From Coprinopsis marcescibilis (Eukaryota > Basidiomycota > Agaricomycetes > Agaricales > Psathyrellaceae): DNA of 63,258 nt. Location of the stretch: contig ML210327.1 of the NCBI GenBank assembly GCA_004369085.1, forward strand, positions 1 through 63,258, read 5' to 3'. Positions 1-13,688 of the stretch are shown one piece after another; within the stretch, counting starts at the first letter, position 1, and every line of letters begins with the position of its first letter. The notes beneath the pieces are model-generated. The model made no database searches. It was not told the origin of the DNA and saw only the letters and a list, made by a program, of their open reading frames with translations. Position numbers and translations under genes: made by a program.

Positions 1-465
1 TACTATCATTCACCAGAGGTTCGCGCATTCCCACAAGTTCGCGCATTTTAGTATTCCAGCTCCTGTGACCACAATTCTACCCGGATTGCGCTCATACTCT
101 ATAGAAGTAATCTATCCACCACTGCGCTCAAGTTTATATAATTTTTTTGAAAAGAAATGGTGTCCGAACCAGGTGCCCAATTTGGAAGGTTGTCACGCTT
201 GCCGAAAGCCGGTGGGCGGAATTCAAAATCTGTGATCGCGTTTGTTGAGTGAGAGCCTGAGAACCGCGCAGACTTGTCGCGACTCGCGTCTTCGATCTTG
301 CACTTGTCTCTAATATCTAATTCGCTCTGACGGCACGCCCACTGCGCGCCCACTGCCCATGAGTTTGCCGAGTGATGTGCATCAGCTGAAATTGAAATGT
401 GTCACGGTCACATTGTGACATGCGCGAACTTGTGGGAATGCGCGAACCTCTGGTGAATGATAGTA
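1..465. mobile_element. MITE-like element with perfect 45-bp terminal inverted repeats
   Basis: Bases 1-45 and 421-465 are exact reverse complements; the outer end reads TACTATCATTCACCAGAGG. Each arm also holds a short direct repeat of GTTCGCGCATT. There is no coding capacity in between, so this looks like a non-autonomous DNA transposon. The left end coincides with the window edge, so the element could extend further and no target-site duplication can be checked. Just inside the right arm lies an imperfect palindrome (TGTCAC...GTGACA, about 400-420). The superfamily is not identifiable from the sequence alone. Confidence 0.75.
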
Positions 466-491
466 ACCACTCACCTTATCCCACAGCCAGC

Positions 492-2181
492 ATGACGTTA
501 CTCTCACCCAACTCCTCGTTTGCGCAGTAACCTTCGTAACACCCAACGACCAAGGGCTGCCTAAGCTAAACTCTAACATTTGTATTGCAGGATGTTACAT
601 GGGGGTTACCAGCAGTTTTCCCAATCGAATCCCCCTGTTCAAGATGGTTATAGCTTTTCGCAACCTTTCACCAATCCTTATGTATACCCCCCTCCCGGAT
701 CCCATTCATCTACTACCTCTCGCCCAGAAGATCCAGACAAAACGACCATGGAGCCCGGTCCTCAACGGGCAAATCCCGGCATAATCCAGAATCGCGATTC
801 ATCCTCAAACCCAATTCATCCGCAGGTTCATGGCTCCGGTGTGTCGTCGCAGTGGCTCGGTCCCTCAGGGATCGGTAGCGGGTTTACACACACAAATCGA
901 CCCTCAATTCCCCAGTCCCGAGCTGTCATCCCGCTTGCGCAGCCCCAGGCCGGCTCCGTCGTCAATCCAAGCTTTGGAAAGCCATCGAGCAGCAGCTTCA
1001 GCCAGGCAGGCCAGCACGGCATAGACGTATCTCACCAACATACGAATCGACAGTTTGGGTCGGAAGGTCACGGGGGGACTGGTATGGACAGTCTCGACAT
1101 CGACCTTCGCACATGGGGGAGCCTAAATGGGGTTGACGTCTCTGCCCAGTTAAACCAAGGCCAGAACGTCGAATCATCGGTCAATAGGGGGCTAGAATAC
1201 CAGGGCCAAGGTAGCCGCGTTGCGGGAAATTATGCGAGTCATTACGGCTCTCGGCGTGGCAACTCCAGTCGAGGAGAGGGATCGCGTAGACAGAACGGAG
1301 CAGAAACATGGCCTTCTAGAAGTGTTTGGGACACTAGCTCGACCGCCCGCCACCAGCCAAGCAGTCATTCGAACTACGGATTTGATTCTTTTGAATCACC
1401 CAATCGCACCGAGCAACCAGGGATATCGAGAGTCGAAGAGGATGTCGGGACGAGTGGACGGAGTCAGGATCGCGGAAAGAGGAGGAAAGTTGATGACACT
1501 CGGGATATTGAATCTGAAATGGCTTTGATTGAATCCTTTGAGGCTTTCTTGCGCCAAACCGACGGCTCGTCAAGCCTTGGACTATCCGTTCCCAATCCAA
1601 CTTTCGACCAAATTACAGACCAAAATTCGACCGGTGTTCACACCTCACATTCCAACAACCCTGGGCGATTGCCAGCGGCCACGTCAAGTTCGTATTCGAG
1701 TTCGAAGCAGAAGCGGCGACGTTCCGCCTCGCCGTATCGATCTGATGCTCGTCGCCACAGCTCTGCTGCAGCATCTGGGGAGGCTGGAAGGGCAATACCA
1801 GGCACGACCGCCGATCGTTCGGCGCGTCCGTACCCACAGCAACGTACAGCTTCCCCGTCACATCGTCCACTAAACCGAGATACCCGAGAGTTGGAGGAGA
1901 AGCGCGCTGCATGGAGAGAGCATCTGGACGAGTTGTTTGCCCGTAGGCTACAGCAGGCGGCGGAGAGGGACTTGAGGGAGAAAGAGAGAGCGAAACTGAA
2001 GAGGAAAAACAAGGAAAAAAAGAAGGAGAAGGAAAATACGGAGAAAACTTTGACGGTAGACAAGGAGGCCACAATAACCTCTGATACTACAGCGGGATCC
2101 ACGACCTCAGATGATGGGGCACGTTCAGTGGATCTAGATACCAACTTTCACCCATACAAGGAGGGTTGTATAATTGCTTGA
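492..2181 (+). CDS. Hypothetical low-complexity protein with basic coiled-coil C-terminus
   Basis: I do not recognise a family. A 12-codon first exon (492-526, beginning MTLLSPNSS) is joined in phase to a long exon starting at 591. The intron at 527-590 starts GTAACC and ends TTGTATTGCAG with a CTCTAAC branch site, giving 541 residues. If that exon is wrong, the ATG at 592 is the next start. The first two thirds are Ser/Gly/Gln/Pro-rich and probably disordered. A short predicted helical stretch (IESEMALIESFEAFL) follows a KRRKV cluster that could be a nuclear signal. Near the C-terminus a highly charged helix (RELEEKRAAWREHLDELF and a Lys/Glu run) suggests a coiled coil. The start codon is only 26 nt from the inverted-repeat element, which therefore supplies the immediate upstream region. 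A nuclear role is inference only. Confidence 0.7.
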
Positions 2182-3344
2182 ATAACACGACTGGTTTGTG
2201 AACACTTCCGAACTGAAGTTGAGCGCTTAGATTTTGTGCTTATTTTCACCCCCACGCGTTGACTGGTACTAACGGCAATACTAGACAGGGCGTATTAACT
2301 TATTTTTAACCCTAAGGGGATCGATGTAGTGTGTATAAGAGGCAGTGAAGTACTTGCTGGTGCTGCAATGATATCAAACGATGTTGCAGAGGCATTCGCC
2401 CTTCAAGGGCGAATTATTCATTAAAGACGGTCGGCCCTCCAGCCCACTGTACCCGTTTATAGTGCGACCGACTGATGCCTGACTCAAAGCCCTGATATGA
2501 AGGATTAACCTTTCTATCTTGAGCAGCCCTCGAAGCCCCTCAAGCCCGCGGTCGTGATGCACGATCAAGTCAATCACGCTTCGTCTCAGCCCGTGAGGGC
2601 CGTGGTATGTAGGTGAGCTTCAGTATGTCACGGTGTATTAGCTTCACATACGACATTGGCGGAGCCGGTGTATAGAAATGTACGCCAGAGCTGTGGAGCT
2701 CTTGAATTTCGTCTCGGGGAGCAAGGTCACTACCGCTCTACCCTACTATTCCCAAGGTGCTCTTTCATTCTAGCGATGAGGACGGCTGGCATCTCACACC
2801 CAGAGGACAGGTCTTGTCAGCGTTCCATATATACATGCCCTTCTCACCCATAATGGACAAACTCGATTTCAGCCTCATGGTTGAAATGTAGCATAATCTA
2901 GTATACCGCCCTTCCTGTACTCTGAATCCGCTGCAGCCTATGAGCAACCAAGTACCTTAATTTTCATTGACGCTCGGGATGGCTTCAAGTTCCAGACCAT
3001 TGCATGCCACCTAACTTTGTGATACGTCATGACCGAGATGGGTAACTGATGATAGTACTTATCATGGACTACTACTATCTATGTATGTGCATGGCTATAC
3101 AGATACAGTAACACACCACAGCGTTGGTACTGTACGGATTCCGAATCATCGCACCCTTCGTAAGCTCTTAGTTGCCCTCAAGGACTTTCCGTTTGGTCTT
3201 CACGAGTCCGTCAAGCCTTACTAGGTATTTGAAATGTACGATGCTTCATTTCACTCGCATGGAGTGGAATGCTTGTATCGAAAAAAAAAAATCATATTGC
3301 GATTTGACCCCTTTTATATCCCCGTAAGTAAACGCTAATCACCG
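2182..3344. other. Intergenic, no gene recognised
   Basis: This is a convergent interval between the 3' ends of two genes. It contains short frames without splice-supported extension and an A11 run near 3281-3291. I see no RNA gene or repeat structure. Confidence 0.5.
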
Positions 3345-4208
3345 TTAGCAATGGTACGAATCATCGGCTCCAGTAAAGTACGCCTCCTCATCAGTGACAG
3401 CGTCCAACTCCATCAAAGATCGGTTGGCGACGTAGAAGGTCACTGCGGGTAAATGAGTTGTCAGCGTCGTTCAGAAAATCGGATTAGCGCATGTCCCCGG
3501 TGAGGCCGAACAGAGCGGGAGTATAGAAAGGGGGACTTCAAACTTACGTCCTTCTGCGAACCAAATCCCGAAAAAGAGCGAAAGCGAAGTTCCTTTGGCG
3601 ATGGGTCCACGTAGACAGAACTGGCTTACAACGGCGTTCCCGATCCGGAGGCAGGTTGCCAACTCTTCTGCGGCCGCTGGGCTATTGCTCGGGTTGAAGA
3701 GAACATATAGACAAAGGGCACCTGAGCCGATGGCGAGGACGATGTGAGCGAGCAGCATGCCGCATAGTACCGACTGCAGGCTGCGCTGGTTCTTGACGAC
3801 AGCGTATGTTCTAGGTTACGGGGATCACGTATGCCATTGTGAGCCAAGAAATCGAAAGAATGAGATGGTGGAGAGACTGTTGGACGTACCCGAAGATGTT
3901 GATGGCACCGAGCCCGATGTAACAAAACACATGCAAGGTGACAGCAGCCGTCGATAGCTCCGTGAACTTCGAACCTTGGAAAAGCAACGTTGGCTGGCTG
4001 CTCGAGAGTGGACGGCAAAGACGTTGGACATACCGAGTAGAAACACAAAGAGACACCCGAATCCAATGAACGCCACCGAGAAAAAAAGGTTCCACAGGAC
4101 GCAAAGGAGGAGCGTCAGGCGTGTTGAAGTCCACCCATTCTTCTTTGTGAACGAAGAGAGGAAGGTGTTGTCGACGATTGTAGTCGATGAGGATGTGACG
4201 GATGGCAT
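3345..4208 (-). CDS. Four-helix integral membrane protein, unknown function
   Basis: Four exons (4034-4208, 3890-3974, 3548-3810, 3345-3442) join in frame through GT-AG introns to give 206 residues. The start is the only ATG that precedes the first hydrophobic stretch in frame. Hydrophobic segments include LTLLLCVLWNLFFSVAF, a stretch around TLHVFCYIGLGAINIFG, AHIVLAIGSGALCLYVLF and a fourth around SLSLFFGIWFAEG. The C-terminal tail is short and acidic (ELDAVTDEEAYF). This layout is common among lineage-specific basidiomycete membrane proteins; I assign no family or function. The splice model is well supported because all four junctions restore one frame. Confidence 0.72.
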
Positions 4209-5244
4209 GTTGGTAGGAGGATTATGTTGTTGAAATGCAAGTATCGATTGAAAGAATGGATAAGCCCAGCTTATGCGGAGGACTCTGAACCGTTAGATAT
4301 GAGTGGCGCTGCCTAGTTCAAGTCGGGGAAGCGGACGGTCGACGTCGCGCTAGAGCCCTGGGTTAATCTTCCACCAGAGGGAAAAAGAGGGAAAGAACCT
4401 GTCTTGGGGCCATCAAGGATCCCGTCTCCAATATATATAGGCTGTCACACCACCGTTCGCACAGACTCGGAGGTCCCCCTGACAAAACCTCGGATTTGCG
4501 CCGAGCCATCAAACATATTGCCCAAACGCGGTTACAAGCGGTCACGGCCAGGTGGCGCCAAAGCTGCCTGAGCAATAGACCCACGGATATGAGGCAGAAT
4601 CTCGTCCTCAGCCTAGAGAACGACACGGACGCAAGTTCCGGAGATGCGTTTCCCGGCCTGTGGGTTACAAGATCCAACGCCCATCACGGATGACTTGGCA
4701 GTATCGTGTAGCGGGGGGTTTGAACCGCAGATAAAGCTTCCTAAAGTATATTTCACCTCGTGAAGAAGGAAAGCAGACAGAACGGTACTTGGTTATTGGG
4801 CTTCGGGGGCTCCATCAGGGTAATTGCACGAAAAACCCGAAGAAAGCCTTCTCGCCTAATTTTAGTTCGCTGGTAGAGTGGGCACTCTCCCGGAAGAGGG
4901 GAGCATATGATTTGGTCCTTTCCCCTGACACACCGGGAATATAGCATCAAGAGCACCAGATCCCGGTGGTTGACATTACATCGGGGAAGTTTGATGGCGG
5001 TACATAGGGTGAGGAAGTCAGAGGAATGAAAACAGGTTTGAGTATGTCTGGGAAGGGCATATTCGAAAAATATGCTAATCTTACCGTGGAACCTGGGCCA
5101 CCCCTGGTGGAAATGTGCGTCGTTTAAGCGCCCATCGGTGGGTTCGGCTTCCATGAATCATGATTGGTCATCAAATGCTGTTACCCCACCCTCACCGTTC
5201 TCCCATCTCCTCGCAGCCTGATAACTCCCTATGCCTCGTTGGGG
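4209..5244. other. Intergenic between membrane protein and STAND gene
   Basis: This is a divergent promoter interval. A 133-codon frame on the minus strand (4753-5154) has no recognisable domain and no supporting neighbours, so I do not call it. No repeats were noted. Confidence 0.4.
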
Positions 5245-7983
5245 ATGCCTCTATTCCAAGAAGCCCATAACTTTGCAATCAATGGCGGGAACTTTGTCGA
5301 TAACTCGGGCCACGGACTAGGACGTATGTTCCTGCTGTTCCAGAAGGAGACATGGGACTAATTGGCATTTCTTTCAGCCCTCATATACTTACAGCAGTTC
5401 GCTGCGAGCGGGGCAGCACACGACTCGAAGGAGCGATGGCCACCTCCCAAGTGCCACCCCAAAACCAGAAAACTGGCAACTAGTCATCTGCTTGATCGGG
5501 CGAAGCAGCGTCGAGCCGAGAGGCTTAGTTCCGTACTATGGCTCTTCGCACCAGCTGGGATGGGGAAGACTGCAATAGCACAGACTGTTGCAGAGCTGTG
5601 CGAAGAGGAGGAGCTGCTGGCTGCGACCTTCTTCTTTCATAGAGGCGACCCCCAGCGGAACTGTACAACCAGGCTCGTCGCCTCCATCGCATTCCAGCTC
5701 GCATCATCCATCGCAGAGATCAAGCCCTTGATCGAAGAAGCGGTACGCACCAACCCAGCGGTTCTCGACAAAGCACTTCACATCCAACTGAAGAAGCTCA
5801 TCATCGAGCCCATGGAAAAGATCGCTCAGCATCTGACCACTGACCGCATTATCATCATCGACGGGCTTGACGAATGTATTGGGCTTAAATCTGAAGGCGC
5901 TGACCTTGAAGCGGAACAGCACTTGGTTCTGCAGCTCATAGATACCCTTCAGTCATTACCCCTCCCCCTGTTCGTCATCATCCTCAGCCGTCCTGAAGCA
6001 TGGATCATTGAGTCGTTTGACTCGCTTCCCACCCTTTCGAGCTCAACGGAAAGATTTGACCTCCTGGAGAACGCAGCCATGGATGAAGATATCATCACTT
6101 ACTTCCGCTCAGAGTTCGCGCGTATCCAGAAGGCTCCAAATCACCGGGAAGAGTTTGCTACGAGAGCTGACCCATGGCCCTCCAACAATGTGGTATTTGC
6201 GCTGACCTGGAGAGCAGCCGGCCAATTCATCTATGCCGCCACTGTCGTTCGGTACGTCGAAGATCCATGGGACAGCCCTACAGCAAGACTTCGCACAATA
6301 CTGTCTCCTAACCTTCCCGCCGATCACAATCCCCTCCAGAGTCTCGACAACCTATACCTCCAGATCCTCGAGCAATGTAGAAACCACGCGACTACCTTGG
6401 AGGTTCTTGGTTATCTGATGGCGTTTGACGGCAGCTTGACCTTCAGGCCCGATGACAACTCCTGCGTCCACCTCGTTGCGGCAATTTGCCGATGGCCACA
6501 CCATTACTTGCGAGGTTTGCGCTCAGTAGTAAAGGTTTCAGAGGCTTCGGGATCATCCTCATTTTATCATTCGACATTTCCTCAATTCCTGATATCGACC
6601 ACCAGATCTGGACGCTTTCACATTGACTTCCGTCAATATGTACCCCAAGCCATTGTGAAGTGCTGGGAACACCTTTCGCGTTATTCTGCATCAGCCTCTT
6701 CCAGCAGTCTTCCTGGTGTGTCAGCATCAAATTCAATCACCCTCATGAGCTTAACTACCGATTGTACAGAGTCCGCGAGCTTCGCACTCCAATGTTGGCC
6801 ACACCTTTGGCGGAAGTTGCCTATTGCGGTGGAGGACACTGGTGTCAAGACGATGTTGACCAGGTTCATCGAGCACAACTTTCAGCTAGAACTCAATCAC
6901 CACCACCACCGAATGCAATTCTTCAGCAAGTTCTCTTCCCTTCTGGAACCCTTTATAGCGCAGCCCCTGGTCCGAAACGTTGAGCGGTACAAGGACTACG
7001 GAGGCATCAAACAGTGCATTTCTCATCTGCGTGCAGCATACGACAGGCAGTTGGCCATCCGGCTCAGCAAGCTCTCCGAAGAAGACGGAAGATTCCTCGG
7101 TCGATTCGTAAACTACATTATCGCCCTGTCGCAACCTTCGAACAAGGTTCTGGTAGACGAATGGGACAAGACTCTCCCTGGAAGCAAAGTCGACGGCCTT
7201 ACATCCTTCTTGAAAGAGAGCGGATTAGGATATCTGATATGGAACCCGAACAACATGAGGCCGGTCCGGATGTCTTGTGGCCATACTCACGAAGACTGGA
7301 CTTGCGCTGTTTCCTGTGGACATCCTCCGCCTTTGTGGTTCCTCTTTTCGGAAGAGTTCCTCATCTTCATGGGTGACCCTTCTCGAAAACAATCCCCTGA
7401 TCGGTGGGGGATCCAAAGCCACGACATTGTCCGGGTTTTGGAATTATCCATCAACGAGTTACTGGCATTGCCCAAGTCAAGGCCTTCCCTGAACAAAAAT
7501 AAAATACTAGAAGATCACTATCTGTGAGCGCATCTATAGACGATGGGGTCCTGTGCGTCACTCACATGATTGTTTAGGTTGAGTTTGATCCAAGCGGTAC
7601 TCGTCTTTCTTCCCATCGTCAACAAGCGCAAAGCCAGGCAGCTCCTGTACTACCTAGTGCGACTTGACGATCGCTGGACACCACCCGGGTACGATGTAAA
7701 CCCAGAGCTATCGTTAATAGCCTGGGCGATGCTGTACAAAATCGACGCTTGCATTTTTCGGTGCGTATTGGACGGAAAGATCTCCGTCGTTCTGGTCCTC
7801 CTCGAGTATTTCCGAAACTACTGGAAAAAGACGACGATCATAGACGCCAACACCATCCTTGGCTCCATTGACCGCCTTTACGACGACTTCAAGGCGGACC
7901 CTGTTGCGTTCCTCAATCAGCGCTCCATACCAATCACAGAACCATGGCCGACAGACGTTCCACCAGAACATGCACCGTCGTAG
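5245..7983 (+). CDS. NACHT-domain STAND NTPase (fungal NLR-like)
   Basis: Three exons (5245-5323, 5378-7523, 7578-7983) join in frame to 876 residues. The N-terminus carries the short motif HNFAINGGNFVD that often precedes basidiomycete NACHT proteins. It is followed by a CHP-containing linker and the NACHT domain, with Walker A APAGMGKTAIAQ and Walker B RIIIIDGLDEC, then the ILSRPE sensor-like motif. A helical region follows (AGQFIYAATVVRYVED). Proteins of this class act as intracellular sensors in heterokaryon incompatibility and defence in fungi. No WD40, ankyrin or TPR repeats follow; the last third is unassigned, contains a CGHTHEDWTCAVSCGH segment, and ends in a Pro-rich tail. It has neither a recognised N-terminal effector domain nor sensor repeats, so the activated output is unknown. 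The NTPase call is firm. Confidence 0.88.
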
Positions 7984-8851
7984 TCATGGCCTGTATGGTA
8001 GTCACCATATAATGTGTGGTATCTAGCGTAAATTTCGAGCTCCAACCTGCTCCAAGCCTCCAACAGCAAGTATCTGAAAATTGCGAATTAACCCCTGTTG
8101 TATGCCGAGCCTACCCGCATTCTCTCCTCTTGACAATTACCATCGAGCATGTCCCAGCTATCTGTCCTGTGACACGAACAAGTTACAGGCGAATTCAGTT
8201 AGGTCGTCGCATACTGACGAAGCTCGCAGAAAGAAGGCATACCCACCATTTTCCATCCCTCGGTCATGCCATCTGTAACTGACAGTATGGGAAGAGGCTC
8301 CTGGACCAAGTGAGCCAACGATTCAGGATGCTCAGATACAGGGATCAAGGGAATAGAGAATAGCTGATGATGTGGGCGCAGGTTAGATTATGCCCCAGTC
8401 AAGCCATCAGCAGGAGCCAAACACCGAGCAGAGGAAGGCTCGTCGGTTTACTCTGCCAACCCCAAAACATTAATTTCGAATCAATGGAGGAACTGACTAA
8501 TTATTACACACCGATTTCCCGTGGCGTGACACGCAAAAGGCAATGTCATTCCACTGAGCTTCCTGATAACAATAAGTCGTAGAACATGCAATAAATGAAC
8601 TGAAAAGATACGAGATCTGTGCTGTTCGCGAAAGGCTATAGCATCCAGTGCCAAAAGTACTTGTCATACATTCTCGTGTGCGACCACTCACTTAAGGTCG
8701 AACTGCAGAAAGATGAGTCTAATAATTGCCCATACAGATAAGATTAGAAAAATACAAATGCTAATGGTACACCAGAGATGATAATGATAAAGTCGAACAA
8801 CAAATGCGGCAAAGAACGGAGAAAGCACAGCCAAAATAAAAGCAAAATCGC
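7984..8851. other. Intergenic between STAND gene and H2B 3' end
   Basis: Two genes converge here. The DNA is AT-richer towards 8700-8850, consistent with 3' UTR and terminator sequence of H2B. I see no further gene. Confidence 0.4.
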
Positions 8852-9468
<617 letters not shown>

Positions 9469-9857
9469 TGATGCAAGTAGTCAAAGTTGGTGACTTGGCG
9501 ATGGGTGACGAAGACGACAAAGATCAAAAGACCGTAGGGTTGCTGGCGGTGGTAGTGGGAGGGAAGCAAGAATTGAAATGTCGTCGAGCATCCACAGCCC
9601 AGCGGTATATATACACACGTGACTTTGTCTTTGTTTGTCCGAAACGCGTCTCACGCGCAAGCGACACGCCCGTTTTGTGCGATCAACAAACAAGCATTTG
9701 ACGCGCCGATTTCTTTGTTGATCCCAGTTTGTTTGGGTATAAATACAGCGTGACTTTCCACTCTCTGCCTTTCCCTCAACCGCCCACTTCTTCGTCCTCG
9801 ACCACCAACACCAACACCAACCACCAACCACTCCCTACCACCACCACTACAACAACA
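9469..9857. promoter_or_regulatory. Shared H2B-H2A divergent promoter
   Basis: Two TATA boxes face opposite ways: TATATATA at 9606-9613 for H2B and TATAAATA at 9738-9745 for H2A. Each is followed at a similar distance by the same 9-mer CGTGACTTT (9618-9626 and 9749-9757), in the same orientation. The middle is rich in CGCG-containing words (AACGCGTCTCACGCGC, GACGCGCC). Coordinated S-phase expression is expected for such a pair; the factor binding these words is not identifiable here. Confidence 0.7.
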
Positions 9858-10378
<521 letters not shown>

Positions 10379-10643
10379 TCGTCTCACTTCTCTCTTCTCT
10401 TCTGCATTGTCATCATTCATCATATCTCGCTTGCTTTCATTTTATCTTTATTCACCTTGTGTGTATCAAGTGTACTATTATACTTTAGTGTACGAATTCA
10501 GGACTTACTAGAAACGAAACCGCACATGAACTTCTGGAGATACACAGTTGTATAGTATGGACTCGGGCAACATCAATACATCGTGATTCATAGTCAAAAC
10601 TAGAGGAACATGCAGGGCATTGATTTTTGGTACAGGACTCTAC

Positions 10644-12901
10644 TTAATCCACCCTCCTGACAACCTTCGGAACGCACACCCACAGCACAAGCATTGTTCC
10701 CATAATCGACACCATCCTATGCGCACGAACCCCTTATCAGAACCCATCGCCAGCACAGAGGACAACGAATGACACTCACAGGGGTTGCAACGAACGGATC
10801 CCGAACCTCGACGCAAGAACACCAGTCACAAATGGCAGGACAGCCGACCCACTCACCCCAACGCCCGCAATCCAACCGATGCAGGCGGTCAACATCCACC
10901 GTGGAAGAATCCTGCTCGAATGCGAAATGATGATTGGGAACATGGGGCCAAGAAGCATGCCGATAACGCTAACCTGGACGGAACAGTCAGCACAGATGAT
11001 ATCAAAGGAAGCCTAGTCGTATGGATAGCTCCACAAGAACCCAGGGACGGCGGCGGCGAAAGCCGAGGAAAGCAGCAGAGAGCAGGGGAAACGTACAGCG
11101 ATAGCGTTCTCTATAATCGATGGCACAAACCACACCGTAAGTTCCAGCCTGCATCGTCTCATCAGTGTCGTGCCGATATTCAGATCTAGGAGGATCAACT
11201 TACGCGATAGCAAGCGCAGAATACAAATACATGATCCTCTCCTCTCCCACCAGCTTGTTCAGCCACAACAACGCAACACGGCCCAGAGCGAGACCTACAG
11301 CACACGAACATCCGTCAGCACTCTCCCCTCGAACAAGGACCACACGCAACAGCAATAGCCTCACCACCAAAGAATCCAGACGAGATATACCCCGAGTTCG
11401 GGCCACCACCCCTCTCGCGTATGATAAACGTCACAATCCATCCTACAAATAAAGCGTCAGGATTCAAGTATCATCCACCATTTAAATGGCCCAGACCCAG
11501 ACCCACCTCCAAGCGTAACTTCCGCTCCAACATATATCACCGCAAACGCCGCGAGGAGGTGCACAGCCGGAAGCTTGAACATGCTTGCAAACGTGCTATG
11601 GTCGCCCAGTCTCGCTCCGTCTGTCGCTTCGTTCGTTGCTTCCTGCCCAGCATCAGCCAAAATATCTGCCAGCAGAACGTCAGATCACAGTGATACGCAA
11701 CCTGACCCGGATAGGCACTTACCATCTTGCTTCCTAAACCTGAACACAAGGATGAGGAAAAGCAGATTCGAGAGCTGGAGGCCGCTCGAGATGAGGTAAT
11801 GGAACGACCATATGTATATTCCAGAAAAGTGGGTCGAGACAAACGGCGAAACGAACGCGCCGAGACCTATTACACAGCGTTAGCCCTGCCAGCCTAGGCA
11901 GAGGTCAAGTAAGCACGCACCATACAAACAATGGAATATGCCCAATTTAACAGACATGTGCTCTTTCAGGCTTCCGAGGAGCCCATTGGCTTGAGCGTTC
12001 TGCGAGTAGGGAGAGGAACTTGGTTGGTCAATACATCGCAGTGGGACGAAATAGTCATACCTGAAGCGAAATTCCGAACCCTGTGAGACCATAACTGCAC
12101 GCGATGACGGGAAAGGGTGGGGCAGCGCACATAACGACGTATCCCACGAATTGGACACAGGATCCCAGAACCATTATCTAGATACGCACATCAGCTCTGA
12201 GACGACGAAAGAACGAAACAGCTGTTAAATTGTTACCTTGCCGAGCCCCAGACGGTCAGTCAACAGGATATTGGCAATTGCACCAGTGATGAACCCCTGC
12301 ACCCACCCGGTCAGAAGGATCGAGACTTGATTTATGATAGGCTGGACGCACGATACTATTGGCAACGAATATCATTGAAACAATGAGGTAGCCAAGCTAT
12401 CAATCAGTCCAAACCGTCAACTACCCATAAAACATGCATATTGCTAAAACATACCTGGTATTCTTGCTGCATCCTGGGCAGCAGTGGACCGGTAGTCCCG
12501 TCATTCCAGCCAATCAAGAACACCATCCAGCACAGGGCCGCAAATTGGATCATCGAATTGCGTTTATGCCTCCCCTGCATCCCCGTATGTGCGGGTACTC
12601 GCCCTTCGGGCAAGTCCAGATGCGAAGAGTCCGAGACGTATTGGGTAGCAGTACCGTGCTTGTCATCGTTGGATTTTGAGAATATAGTAGCTTGTGTTCG
12701 GTGTACCGCCTTGGGGAGAGGTTTCAGCTCGTATTCCTGCACCTCTCGGTTGGCCCTAAAACGGTCCTTGTCCAAAGGCGCTGTGGAATGGCGTCCTACG
12801 AGGGCTGCGTCCAATTTATCAGCACCACTGTTAGCACCGATAGGCGTTGTATATTCCACAGCCAAGCCCAACGCAGGCGTAGGGTGGACATAAGAAGCCA
12901 T
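10644..12901 (-). CDS. Major facilitator superfamily transporter
   Basis: A multi-exon gene (about ten exons) starting MASYVHPTPALG. A soluble N-terminal stretch of about 120 residues precedes the first membrane helix. The signature GWNDGTTGPLLPRMQ at the end of helix 1 and the cytoplasmic-loop motif LLTDRLGLGK are typical of MFS proteins. Further helices are seen in LGYLIVSMIFVANS, VQFVGYVVMCAA, LLAAFAVIYVGAEV and the last TM segment LVLWVCVPKVV just before the stop. Introns of 50-75 nt link the helices; every junction I tested closes in frame. It is a secondary transporter or relative in a membrane; substrate not deducible. The internal loop between the two six-helix halves is unusually rich in Ala/Glu/Thr (EATNEATDGARLGD). 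Confidence 0.85.
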
Positions 12902-13688
12902 GGCAAAAACGCTTACCGGAGAAACCTCGGAATCAGGCTAGAGTCCTTTATATTGAGGACCGCCAACTGTAAAAGAGCTTTTTACCTTTCAGTGCCGTAA
13001 AGATATCGGATCCTGCACCACTCAAGGTCACATTGGTGCGCTCAAGTCGGCTGCGCAATCGACCCATTGGTTGGGGGCTGGGGATGACTCAGGTAGAGTG
13101 TTCTGCTCCAGGCATTACGAATATTCTGGGATCAGAAGACCGATACAAGCTGTTCGGAAACGATAAGGAATACAATGAACATTGGTAAGACATCAGCTGT
13201 AGACATAAGAAAGCTCAGTTTTAACAGTTCGAAGCAAGTAGTATGCGCCTCCCACCCACCAGAGTTTCCGCTGTCGGACTTGATTCACGCTACAAAAGGT
13301 TGGTAGTTGTGTCCTTTCGCCTATTGTTGGCCATATTAACCGTTAGGTCTCCAGGTTTCTTCCTGTTCTCATGTATTCCGCCCTGCTCTGAAGATGGGAT
13401 TATTTGTTTCTGTTTGCGTAGCTCATTCGTGCACTCGAACTCCTCCGAGAGGCTCGGAGTTGGGCGGCAATAAATCACACAACCTGTTATTTGGCAGTTG
13501 CTGCAGTGCCCATATAGTGCAAGCCGCTGGAGCTCAAATAAAGGCCATTACACTTTGCTGCTGATGAACACATCCCAAGAGGAACACTGCAGGGGTTTTA
13601 GCCTATTAGCCTACCATGAATGCGGCGACTACCACGATGTCGGATTCACATAGCTCGCAGTACTGAAGGTGCAAGAATTGTAACAATT
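12902..13688. other. Intergenic, MFS upstream region
   Basis: The only frames are short and no domain or consistent splice chain was found. It probably holds the MFS promoter. Confidence 0.4.

Noticed and set aside
1613..2144. Two long minus-strand frames opposite the first gene (153 and 168 codons)
   Set aside because: They are antisense shadows of a Lys/Glu-rich coding region and read as Ser/Phe/Leu low-complexity protein.
4753..5154. 133-codon minus-strand frame
   Set aside because: No domain, no splice partners, no codon pattern distinguishing it from background.
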